Below, one piece after another: positions 23,123 to 31,950 of a stretch of DNA of 64,000 nt. Within the stretch, counting starts at the first letter, position 1, and every line of letters begins with the position of its first letter. The position numbers and the translations under genes are program-made. This stretch comes from Callipepla californica brunnescens (lineage: Eukaryota > Chordata > Aves > Galliformes > Odontophoridae), in assembly GCA_023055505.1 (NCBI GenBank), contig JALIRH010000097.1, positions 1,005,001-1,069,000 on the forward strand, given 5' to 3'. The notes under the pieces are model-generated. The model was given only the letters and a program-made list of their open reading frames with translations. It was not told the origin of the DNA and searched no databases.

Positions 23123-24189
23123 GGAAGATCTGGGGAACTACAGGCCTGTCAGCCTGACCTCGGTATCAGGGAAAGTTATGGAGCGGTTGATCTTGAGGGA
23201 GATCACATGGCATGTGCATGGCAACCAGGGGATCAGACCCAGCCAGCACGGGTTCACAAAGGGCAGCTTGTGCTTGTCCAGCCTCCTCTCCTTCTACGAC
23301 TGGGTGACCAGACTGGTAGATGAGGGAAAGGCTGTTGATGTAGTCTACCTGGACTTCAGCAAAGCCTCTGACACGGTCTCCCACGGTATTCTCCTGGGGA
23401 AACTGGCAGCCCGTGGTGTGGGCAGGTTCACGAGAATTGGCTAGAGGGCCGTGCTCAGTGGGTAGTGGTTAATGGAGTTAAGTCCAGCCGGTGTCCCGTT
23501 ATGAGTGGTGTCCCCCGAGGGTCGGTATTGGGGCCCATCCTGTTTAATATCTTTCTTGATGACCTGGACGAGGGGATTGAGTGTACCCTCAGTAAGTTTG
23601 CGGATGACACCAAGCTGGGAGGATGTGTCGATCTGCCTGAGGGTAGGGAGGCCCTTCAGCGGGATCTGGATAGGCTGAACAGCTGGGCTGAGCTCAACGG
23701 GATGAGGTTCAAGAAGGCCAAGTGCCGCGTGCTGCACTTTGGCCACGGTAACCCCATGCAATGCTATAGGCTTGGGGCAGAATGGCTTGAAGACTGTACA
23801 GAGGAAAAGGACCTGGGGGTGTTGGTTGATGCCCAGCTCAACATGAGCGGGCAGTGTGTCCAGGTGGCCAAGAAGGCCAATGGCATCCTGGCCTGTATTA
23901 GAAATAGTGTAGCCAGCAGGAGCAGGGAGGTGATCATCCCCTGGACTCAGCTCTGATGCGGCCGCACCTCGAGTACTGTGTTCAGCTTTGGGCCCCTCAC
24001 TACAAGAAAGACATCGAGGCCCTGGAGCGTGTTCAGAGAAGCGCAACAAAACTGGTGAGGGGTCTGGAGCACAAGTCTTACGAGGAGCGGCTGAGGGAGC
24101 TGGGATTGTTTAGTCTGGAGAAAAGGAGGCTCAGAGGAGACCTCACTGCACTCTACCACTTCCTGAAGGGAGGCTGTGGTGAGGAGGGG
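23123..24189 (+). mobile_element. CR1 LINE, second segment (reverse transcriptase)
   Basis: It resumes exactly where the first segment stopped, with GNYRPVSLTSVSGKVMERL, then [47 protein letters not shown] and [10 protein letters not shown], the RT catalytic FADD box. After a TGA at about 23955 the C-terminal [19 protein letters not shown] and [17 protein letters not shown] follow in another frame. Stops and frame changes mean a dead copy. It is interrupted at 24190 by a solo LTR. Confidence 0.92.
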
Positions 24190-25020
24190 TGTCACCGGTT
24201 TGTGGGCCAGTTCGGCCCGGTTCCGTGACAACTGAGGCAGGGGGCCCACGGGCCCACACCCCGGACAAGGGGAAGGGGGAAAAGGGAGATGGGCCTAGAA
24301 ACAAAACAGCGGCAACGATCCGAGGAGGAAAGCTAGTTTACTAAATAAGATAGCAGAAAGTAAAATGACACAATATAATAGGAATTGAGGCTAACGAATC
24401 AAACAAAATGAGCGAGAGAGAGTGTCCGATAAACTGAAGGCCTTACGCTAAAGCTGAAGGCGAGACGGCAGCGAGCACCCACTGCTGAGTCGATCCCAAA
24501 GGAAAGAGAGCGTCCTGTGACTGCAGACAGTTTTTATCTTTTCCCTCTGAGCGGAAAACACGTAAAAATACAAAGTATCGTAAATTCCTCTGGGGAATGG
24601 AGTTCTCCCTCTCTTCTGAGACAGGCATACCCATAACTATCGATGACCCACAATCCCATGACCCACAATCCCATGTGCATGGGAACTGTTGAATCACGGC
24701 CTGAACCACTGATTGATCACCTGAGGCGAGCCCTGAGTCAGCTGCAGGGGCACAAGTGAGTGTGATTGGAAGGGGTGGAGTTTGACTCCACCTCTGCCAA
24801 GACCCCATCTAAGGGCTGACCACCACCAGGGAAGGATCTCTGGTTGGAGATCCCTCCCTAGTGGAGTTATCGGCAAGCCTTGACCATCTCCAAAGGTGAG
24901 CCACTCTTTCCTCATTAACTATCTGTATACCATCTACTTAAACCCATCTAAAATATACCATCTTTGGCACCATTTCTTTTGGATGCTATTCCTGGGGGTT
25001 ATTTGCCCTACACCATGACA
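24190..25020 (-). mobile_element. Solo LTR of the ERV-L-like family, itself interrupted
   Basis: Reverse-oriented relative of the provirus LTR, sharing for example the CTAGTTTACTAAATAAG and CCCCGGACAAGGGGAAGG words. It begins TGTCACCGG and ends CCATGACA on the plus strand. AGGGG flanks it at 24185-24189 and 25021-25025. Removing the inner insertion (24676-25012 plus one target copy) leaves about 489 bp, in line with the 529-549 bp provirus LTRs. CR1 sequence continues on both sides. Confidence 0.9.
24676..25012 (+). mobile_element. Solo LTR of a second family, nested in the solo LTR at 24190-25020
   Basis: 337 bp from TGCATGGGAACTG to GCCCTACA, flanked by CCATG at 24671-24675 and 25013-25017. 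A second copy of the same family stands alone at 45704-46036, which confirms both boundaries. It inserted eight bases from the end of the older LTR. Confidence 0.9.
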
Positions 25021-25330
25021 AGGGGGTCGGCCTCTTCTCCCAGATAACTAATGACAGAACGAGAGGGAATGGCCACAAGCTGTGCCGAGGAAGATTTAGA
25101 TTAGATTTGAGGACCAATTTTTTCTCTGCAAGAGTGGTCAGGCACTGGAATGGCCTGCCTAGGGAGGGGGTTGAGGCACCATCCCCAGCGCTGTTCAAGA
25201 AGTGTTTAGATGAGGTGCTAAGGGGATTTGATTTAGTAGCTTAGTGGGTAGGGATGGTGGTAGGAGGACGGTTGGACTAGATGATCTTGGAGGTCCTTTC
25301 CAACCTCACGTATCTATCAATCTATGAATC
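25021..25330 (+). mobile_element. CR1 LINE, 3' end
   Basis: It continues from 24189 after the solo LTR: GGGGTCGGCCTCTTCTCCCA, then GGAATGGCCACAAGCTGTGC and the CR1 3' tail words GATGATCTTGGAGGTCC and TTCCAACCT. It ends in ATCTATCAATCTATGAATCC, an imperfect version of the CR1 terminal 8-bp repeat. CR1 has no poly(A) tail, as seen here. Confidence 0.92.
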
Positions 25331-25921
25331 CTACTATGTACGTTCCAGAGACTTCCTTGCTTTTACCACCATATCCTGAAGTAAGCCCTCTTCAGGCACG
25401 CGCTTTCTCTTACAATAGCTCCATTTCTTTCTTTCATGGAACTTTGGGCTGACTCAAGTGCAGGAAAAACAGAAGCTGGAACTCATTACCTCCTCTGCCC
25501 CACATTCCCAAGTTACTGCAATGCATCAGCCTATGCTGTGCGTGCACTGCACTCCATCAGAGCACATTCCCCTGCAGGTACTCTCTTGCCCCTGCACATG
25601 CCAGACCCCTAAGTACACTACCACAGCAGAACATTCTCCTTCGCTAATCAAGACCTCAAATTTACATTGACCATCTCATTTCAAAGCATTCTAGAAATAA
25701 AGAATTTCAACTCAGCACTCTTTACATTATGAAGATCTTAAGTGGAATTCTTGGAAGGAGAATGAATCTGACCGTACCACCTGTAACATAACACTCTCAC
25801 TGACACACACCGTGACTGAGAAACACAATTCAAGTCTTAAAGACTACTACCAATTCATTTTTGATGTGTCACGACGCTGACTGCCTTCACAAATTCACTC
25901 ACACTCCTGAATTCAATGTAC
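25331..25921 (-). other. XPO1-like intron, nothing else recognised
   Basis: Host intron sequence between the CR1 3' end and the exon at 25922. No feature seen. Confidence 0.5.
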
Positions 25922-26101
25922 CTGATGTGTGGCTGAAGGTCACAGATGACCGGATTAATATTGTTCAAGATTTCATCAATGCAAGGCATCACTTCTCCCA
26001 CCTGAACCTGAACAAAATGTCGGCGGCACTTTTGTGCTATTTTTATCAAGGTATCACAAGCCGTATCTCACAAGCCATATCCTGGACTCCATCGTGGGTT
26101 T
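25922..26101 (-). pseudogene. XPO1: XPO1-like exon with 14-bp duplication and end shift
   Basis: The minus strand encodes IAQKCRRHFVQVQVGEVMP and IDEILNNINPVICDLQP, close to exportin-1. Near the start a 14-bp piece (GATATGGCTTGTGA / GATACGGCTTGTGA) is present twice in tandem, which shifts the frame. At the 3' end the sequence before the donor CAG|GTACAT is two bases longer than expected, which would shift the junction with the next exon. The acceptor is AATTTAG before AAACCCACGATGG. Confidence 0.88.
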
Positions 26102-26215
26102 CTAAATTAAATCACATCAGTTACTGCTTTCTATTTCCCCCAGACATGCACATATACTGAGCATAATTTGTTTTTCATTCAGAAAGTCAGAACAGCAAGT
26201 GAAAGAGATGGTCAC

Positions 26216-26372
26216 CACGCAGAAACTCAAAGAACTTGCTGACTGCTGCCTTCAAAAACTCCCAGGGAGCTCTCAAAAAACGTGGGTATTGGCCTACTAT
26301 GTACGTTCTGTTGGATGCAATAGTGGCTTTATTGTCTGTTCCTCTCTTTTGTTCACAGAGCCCTGGGGGATC
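26216..26372 (-). pseudogene. XPO1: XPO1-like exon, reading frame intact
   Basis: The minus strand encodes GLCEQKRGTDNKATIASN, TYIVGQYPRFLRAPWEFLK and FFEFLRG. The donor CGTG|GTGACC keeps the phase that the next exon (AA ACC CAC) needs. The acceptor (CTGGAG|GATCCC) has a poor pyrimidine tract, so splicing at this site is doubtful. Confidence 0.88.
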
Positions 26373-27196
26373 CTCCAGTATAACATACCATTAGTTTTCT
26401 CCCAGGTTCACAGACCGGATGAGCAGTATAAAGGCTAAAATAAGCGGCAGGAACCATACAGGAAAGTAGTTGCTATTATCAAGCTCAAAGCCAAAATATT
26501 TTAAGAAAAAAAAGAACAAAAAAAAAAAAGAACAAACCAACCAACTGCCCCAGTTTAGGATCAGGACAGTTCCTTAAGTTTCAACCAAACCAAGAACACC
26601 GCATTTTCAGTCACGTGATTTAGATGCAACTAATAACTGCTGCAGGGCAGACTGCAGCAACCCAAAGTGCTGAGTACTGAGCAACCAGCTGATAAACATA
26701 CAGGTGTTACACAGCAAGCAGGGGAAACTAACTCTTCTCTGCCTATGGCATCACAGTGACACATTCCACTTCTGTAGGCAACGTCTTCTTCCCATGCTCT
26801 TTCCACACACACTTACTAAAACTTCAGCAGCAGAAGAGAAGGTGCTAGCTGCTTCAAAGCAACGCACGTTACTTTGCTTCGTTAAGGTTACTCTTACTTC
26901 ATTAGTACCTCCTTCCTGTGTCTGTGGCATTCCTAAAGCAAAATCTTTCATCATAAGACAAATTTTCTCTCCAAAATGTTCACAGTGAAAAGGCTGTATG
27001 GATTCAGGCCTTTTTTGTGACTGAGGAATTCATCAGACTAAAATTCAGAATATGACATTCCCCATTCAATTATTCTCATCAACGTTTGCTAGACAGGGCA
27101 GCTCACTGAAGAACACAGAGCAGGATCTTTTGAAGCTCCATTTCTTGAGCATGAATTACAAAGCTCAACAAAGCTGTCAGTCTTGTGCCACGGTAC
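26373..27196 (-). other. XPO1-like intron with an A-rich tract
   Basis: An A-rich stretch with AAAAAAGAACAAA words lies at about 26500-26540. About 64 bp at 26955-27018 are the inverted partner of 12627-12692. No gene is seen. Confidence 0.5.
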
Positions 27197-27375
27197 CTTC
27201 ATTCCTGTCACAAGGGATCTTTTTTCATCCTCTTCATGCATCGCCCGCTGACTGAGCCTATTGCCCAACAGAGCGCATTCAGGTTTCCCAGGAGCAGTCT
27301 GTCCCATGCACTCATTGTGAAGCTTTTCAGCCATTATTCATTCTGTGTCTGCACAGTCCAGATGTGTAAGATACA
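27197..27375 (-). pseudogene. XPO1: XPO1-like exon around the reactive cysteine, with nonsense codon and indels
   Basis: The minus strand encodes VYLTHLDCADTE, then an in-frame TGA where exportin-1 has arginine, then IMAEKLHN. Two indels, net minus three bases, put the middle out of phase. The signature NALCWAIGSVSG is readable there in the shifted frame. It holds the cysteine that in human CRM1 is Cys528, the leptomycin B target in the cargo groove. The original frame returns as AMHEEDEKRSLVTGMK. The acceptor is TTGTCTTTCAG and the donor is AAG|GTACCG. Confidence 0.9.
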
Positions 27376-28332
27376 CTGAAAGACAATTAACAATAACAGT
27401 AAGCAGGCAGATTTTTTTAAGCAACAAACTGGATCGCATCTCTATTAAGTTGAATTCTTCTAAGAGAGACAAAATCAAAATGCCAAACGCAACGGTTCTT
27501 TTGTGAACTTGTGACAGAGCAAGCTAAAGATTTAAACCCAGATCTGCTAGGATTGTATGACATGAGAGAGAATGACCTTGTGTATCGGACAGATCAGTAA
27601 AGTTCCTAAGTTCAATTAATAACGTGTACATATTCGTGAGCTGTTGGCAATATGGATCTGGCTAGCTCTGAGGGACATCACACTGCATTTAGCAATTTTC
27701 CTCTTTTCATTAATTCAGTGCCATTACCTCTGCTGGTTTTAGTAAACCACCGTTACAACGGAGACGGTTCTCCTGAACTACACCAGGCGAGAAGTTTCAG
27801 CTTTAACAGCTCAGACAATTCCATCAGCCCCTGAAATGACTGGGGCCGCTAATGGAAGCCAAATTCAAAATCTCACCAAACTGAGAGCAGCATTAGGGTC
27901 AGATTCAGCAATGGATTTTTACAGTGCCACTTTTCCTGTCACTCCATACACTGGATCTGGAAACATCACTAAGGCTGAGAATATGCTGAAGCAGTTTCAG
28001 TACAGCAATATTAAAAATATAGAGATCAGAATAAATCTACTGTTAACTATACTGCACAAGTACAGCAGTGAGAACACACGAGCACAATAGTGAGAATACA
28101 AAAAAGTGTCTTTTACATTCATAAAGCCATTAACAAACACTCAGTGCTCCCTTCCCCTGTTTGCATTTAAAAGAAAAATGTTCTCACTGAAGTCTCATGA
28201 ACTGACCCTACAGCTGAGATATGGTGATGACTTTCAGCTTCCCCTCCTCCCCTGCCCCCCGCGTAACCCTGCTGCACGCATGCTCCTGGTGCAGCCGCAC
28301 AGACCTACAGGACAGCAGTTCTCGCCACTTAC
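27376..28332 (-). other. XPO1-like intron, nothing else recognised
   Basis: Host intron. I see no repeat family or coding signal. Open frames here have no protein character. Confidence 0.5.
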
Positions 28333-28470
28333 CCAATGCTTCTCTCATATTTCTATAGAAGGTTATGGAATCTGTATCCTTCATGAATTCTCGTACTACG
28401 TCCCCTGGATCATTTCCACCACGAGCACTCCTTCAGGTTTAGCCATACTGCCAACCATCAGCGATCAAAC
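28333..28470 (-). pseudogene. XPO1: XPO1-like exon with nonsense codon and one-base deletion
   Basis: The minus strand starts GTT TGA TCG, where exportin-1 has V-R-L, so the arginine codon is a stop. LMVGSMAKPEGVLVVE follows. One A is then missing in the run before ATGATCC, and DVVREFMKDTDSI continues in the shifted frame. The donor is TTGG|GTAAGT, in the phase needed for the exon at 27197-27375. Confidence 0.9.
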
Positions 28471-29277
28471 CTAAACGTTACAAAGGGGAGCTCCAACTGA
28501 ACTGCACCGTGATGTGAAAATAAAGGTGTGTGTCCTGCACTTCCTCAGGCCATCTCATACACAAGCAAACGGGAAAGACAAATTCTGAAGGGATACGCTA
28601 ACTAAAAACCCATTCAGAGTACAGCTGATCTCTATCTCTGCAAGAATCAGAGTTATTTAAAACAAGTATCATACCGTCCAGAGCTTCAGAAGATGTATGT
28701 CTTAAAGATCTTTTCAACACAAGCACGTTTTCTCCTCAAACACCTGCCCTTTAATTGGCACTGCAGCTCTTCTACAACTGAGTCTGTAACAATGCATCTG
28801 TTTTTAATGCTACGGTAAACTGCCTTGTTTTGTAAGTCTCATTCCTGAGGAGAAAACACAACTCCTCCAGACCATCGAATAAAGTATCATGTTATCCTCC
28901 TTCTCTGAACAGCAGTCAGCTCCATCTGCATGAACCCCGGTACGATCCACACTGGAAACCATTACTTACAGAAACTGGTAGCAAGATGTAGCAGATCTAC
29001 TACACAAATCCTAGACAGCAATTCTATTACCAAGTTACCACGAAGCTTCTGAGCTGCTCACATGGGAGAAAATAGGTTTGGTACATTTAAATAAACCATA
29101 CAGATGCGTATTCTTTTCTTTGAAGTTTAGAAGCGGGACTATTCATGGTGCGCTGAATCAATTCCCAATTACCCAAAGCAAGGGAAGCTCTCTGAAGTCA
29201 TCCGTTACACAGAGAAGCCTCTGAATTTAGGAGCAGCGTCCAAACTTGCACAGTATTTGTACTGAAGCGTGGATTAC
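28471..29277 (-). other. XPO1-like intron, nothing else recognised
   Basis: Host intron sequence; no feature seen. Confidence 0.5.
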
Positions 29278-29474
29278 CTTGGATAATACAGGCAAACAAA
29301 GCTGTCTCCTTGGAGGAACATCAAAGCGCTGACTTCCAGAAAGCAGTGGAGAAGCAGATGGTGAGAACGGACTTTCCCTGCAGCGCTCAGCAGTAAAGGA
29401 TTCCAATGTTCAAGACAAATCTGGAAAACTTCAGTTTCTTCTACTTCCGATACCAATAACAGATCATGAAGAGC
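29278..29474 (-). pseudogene. XPO1: XPO1-like exon with one-base deletion, most upstream recognised
   Basis: The minus strand encodes ALHDLLLVSEVEETEVFQIC and LEHWN. After the asparagine codon a base is missing, and the frame-shifted continuation reads RESPFSPSASPLLSGSQRF and DVPPRRQLCLPVLSK. The acceptor is ACACTTTTCCAG and the donor is AAG|GTAATC. No further upstream XPO1 exon could be recognised between here and 31197. Confidence 0.9.
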
Positions 29475-29780
29475 CTGGAAAAGTGTTTCAAGCATCTATT
29501 TACTAATTACTTTGAACACGGAAGTAGATTGAGAGCATATCACTTCAAGTTTTGCTATCCTAACACCGAAAAAATGCTGAATGAGAGTAGAATCCATTCA
29601 CAAGGTACAGTAACAATGCAGGGACGTTTACTGCTCAAAGTTATGAGCAACGGAGCACCTGAACAAAGCACAGCACCACGTCAGCCGATGTTATTTGGAA
29701 AGCGAGCATCAAATCTTAAGCAGACTAGCCTAAAGATATCTAAAAAAGAAATCCAACAGCCAAATTTGTCCCTTTCTGTA

Positions 29781-30340
29781 TGTCAACGGTTTACCGGGCT
29801 GGATCGGCCCGGTTCCGCGACAATTGGTGCGGGGGACCCACGGACCCACGGCCCAGGAAAGGGGAAGGGGGAAAGGGAAAAGGGAGATGGGCCTAGGAAC
29901 AAAACAGCGGCAACGATCTGAGGAGGAAAGCTAATTTACTAAAGAAGATCTCAGAAAGCAAAATACACAATATGATACAATATAATTGGAATTGAAGCTA
30001 ATGAATCAAATCAAATGAACAAGAGAATGTCTGATAAGCTGAAGGCCTTACGCTAACGCTGAAGGCGAGACGGTAGCGAGCACCCACTGCCGAGTGATCC
30101 CAAAGGAAAGAGAGCATCCCGTGACAGCAGACAGTTTTGATCTTTCCCTCTGAGCGGAAAACACAGAGCAATGCAAAGCATCGCACAGTGCTCTGAGGAA
30201 TGGAGTTCTTTTCTTCTGGGACAGGCATACCCAGAACTATCAATGACCCACGGAGCTGGAGCATTAACTCTCCAACTCCCAGCGCACCACATGACATCAT
30301 GATGTGGAATACCAATACCAAAAATCACAAAGCCATGGCA
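29781..30340 (-). mobile_element. Solo LTR of the ERV-L-like family
   Basis: 560 bp. On the plus strand it starts TGTCAACGG and ends GCCATGGCA, and it is flanked by CTGTA at 29776-29780 and 30341-30345. It shares the AGGGGAAGGGGGAAA, GGCAACGATC and GGAATACCAATACC words with the provirus LTR but is more diverged, so it is an older insertion. Orientation is opposite to the provirus at 16779. Confidence 0.92.
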
Positions 30341-30345
30341 CTGTA

Positions 30346-31197
30346 TTATCAGAATTCCACCCACCCTCTGAGCTTCTACAAGATGTTTTATTTTAGATCC
30401 TTCCAAAGAAACAACCCTTAAATGCTCATTTTAAGGACTGCTATTCTCAATACTTACTGCTGCTCTGCTTTCCAAACCCTCTGGGAATCTGGAAGAAAAC
30501 CTTCCAAAACCACACTGCTTATCTGCATCCAGTGCAAGACATCTACGAGAACATTTTCACCGTTCCCGACCGAACAGCCGCCGTGCAGACTGAGAAGTTC
30601 TGAGCCTGTCACGGAACCAAAAAGAACGGAGCCATCTGTAAAGTACATTTTGCTTCCACAGCTAAGACACTCAGCAATTCAAAGCACTCCAGGCAGAAGG
30701 CAGATTGGACATCTCTAGCTCAGATCCCTCCCTGACAGGGATTCAAAACCACCTTCACATTATTCCCACACAAATCCATTTCTGTCAGCAGTTTCACTTT
30801 CAAGAGGTTCTCTAGCTTCTTCCACTAGTCTAGAAGACTGCAATGAACCCACACAGCAATTCCAGAAGATCAGCTACATGCAGAGTAGGAATAACCAGAT
30901 TAGAACTGCACAGCTCCTTTGAGAAGGCTTCTTACCCACACTGTCATCTGTTACACTGTGAGTTACAGCAGTGACACCTGCAGCAATCTGAAGCCACTCT
31001 AACAAATTCTGTGGAACATTTCAACATGCTAAATGGTTCAGAGCTGAGTTTTGCCGTTGTCCATTTAAATAAGCCAGTTTTAACTATCTTGATATAATAA
31101 AATGGTAACAGAGCTAGAATTTGCTATGTGCAAAGGGCTACCGAGAGAAGGAATGCGTTGCCAGCATCAGATGGAAAGTGACAAAAATTCAGATCCC
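30346..31197 (-). other. Host sequence with two exon-like minus-strand pieces, gene unknown
   Basis: Two minus-strand stretches look like coding exons ending in good donors. The first, about 30470-30660, includes VLEGFLPDSQRVWKAEQ before GCA|GTAAGTATTG. The second, about 30935-31010, reads PQNLLEWLQIAAGVTAV and THSVTDDSV before GTGG|GTAAGAAG. Neither matches the XPO1 exons expected upstream, and I cannot name the gene. They may belong to another duplicated gene joined to the XPO1 fragment, or may be chance. Confidence 0.3.
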
Positions 31198-31779
31198 TTA
31201 CAAGTGCTGGGGGAAAAAAGAGAGCGCCGCGCGGTCCCGGAATTCTGCCCCGCCCCTCCCCCGCTGCCTCTACCCCTGTCCCTGTCCCTGCCCAGCCCCA
31301 CCCCCAAAGCTCACAGTGCCGTCCCGTACAGCCGCCGCCGCCGCTCCAACGCGCGGTTACCGCGGTTTTCGCGGTTGCCACGGCAACGGAGCCGCCACCG
31401 CCGCCGCCATAGTCCTCCACCGCTCCATTCATCTGCGGGGGGTGGGGACTTCCGTTTCCGGCTTCCGGGACCGACGCACGCGTAGTGCTATTCCCAGAGC
31501 CGCGCGCAGTGGGGGTGGGGCTATTCGGCCACGGCAATGGCGAGGGGGGGAGGTCGCGCAACGTGGAGCTCCTGGGGGAGCTACAGCGGCTGCTCACGCA
31601 CACGCAGGTGGGGGATGGGAGGGGAGGGGGGGGGGGGAGTGGGGTGGCGGAGGGAGAAGGGGGGGAATAGGGTGTGGGTGGGGTTGGGCGGAGTTGGGTG
31701 GGGGACGGGGATGTGAGGCTGGGGTTGGGGCTAATGGGGCTCGATGCTCGGTTCTAAGTCCGGGTGCTCAGTTAGGGGT
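31198..31779 (+). promoter_or_regulatory. CpG-island promoter of the SGF29-like locus, copy 1
   Basis: GC-rich and CpG-rich sequence with GC boxes (CCCCGCCCCTCC), GCCGCCGCCGC runs, CGCGGTTGCCACGGCAACGG inverted symmetry and CTTCCGG ETS-type sites. It is about 582 bp long and nearly duplicated at 38411-39013. It starts abruptly after XPO1-side host DNA at TTACAAGTGCT and ends at CAGTTAGGGGT. It holds exon 1 at its 3' part. Confidence 0.75.
31531..31607 (+). pseudogene. SGF29: SGF29-like exon 1, copy 1, start codon changed
   Basis: NVELLGELQRLLTHTQ before the donor CAG|GTGGGGG matches the N-terminal helix of SGF29 (in human ...AELLTELHQLIKQTQ). SGF29 is the H3K4me2/3-reading subunit of the SAGA HAT module. 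The position equivalent to the ATG of copy 2 is ACG here (31531-31533), with another ATG at 31537. Neither is in frame with NVELL; the offset suggests a lost base in the G run. This copy is therefore unlikely to be translated correctly. Confidence 0.7.
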
Positions 31780-31950
31780 ATGGGGGCTCTGTTATGGGGC
31801 TGGGGCTGCAGATGTGGGGTCGGGGTTATTGGGCTAGGGTCGGGGTAGTGGGACCGGGGCCGTCGATGTGGGGGGGGGGATCAGCCAGTCCTCATTGGTG
31901 GGCAACCATGGAAGGGGCGGGGACTCCAACAACAGGGGCGGGGGGGAACC
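31780..31950. other. G-rich start of intron 1
   Basis: Loose GGGGCTGGGG and GGGTCGGGGTT words, with potential for G-quadruplex structure, lead into the 11-bp minisatellite. No coding signal. Confidence 0.5.

Larger units (their letters stand above)
13380..29474 (-). pseudogene. XPO1: Unprocessed XPO1 (exportin-1/CRM1) pseudogene fragment, nine exons
   Basis: Exportin-1 is the RanGTP-dependent nuclear export receptor for leucine-rich export signals and is built of HEAT repeats. Nine minus-strand exons are recognisable with splice signals and in the right order: 29474-29278, 28470-28333, 27375-27197, 26372-26216, 26101-25922, 16084-15950, 15638-15455, 14060-13954 and 13575-13380. Together they cover roughly the middle third of the protein. 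Introns are retained, so this is a segmental copy and not a retrocopy. At least two in-frame nonsense codons, several 1-2 nt indels and a 14-bp duplication disable it. The long intron between 16085 and 25921 is filled by CR1, an ERV-L-like provirus and solo LTRs. The 5' and 3' exons of the gene were not found. The parental gene is presumably intact elsewhere. Confidence 0.9.
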
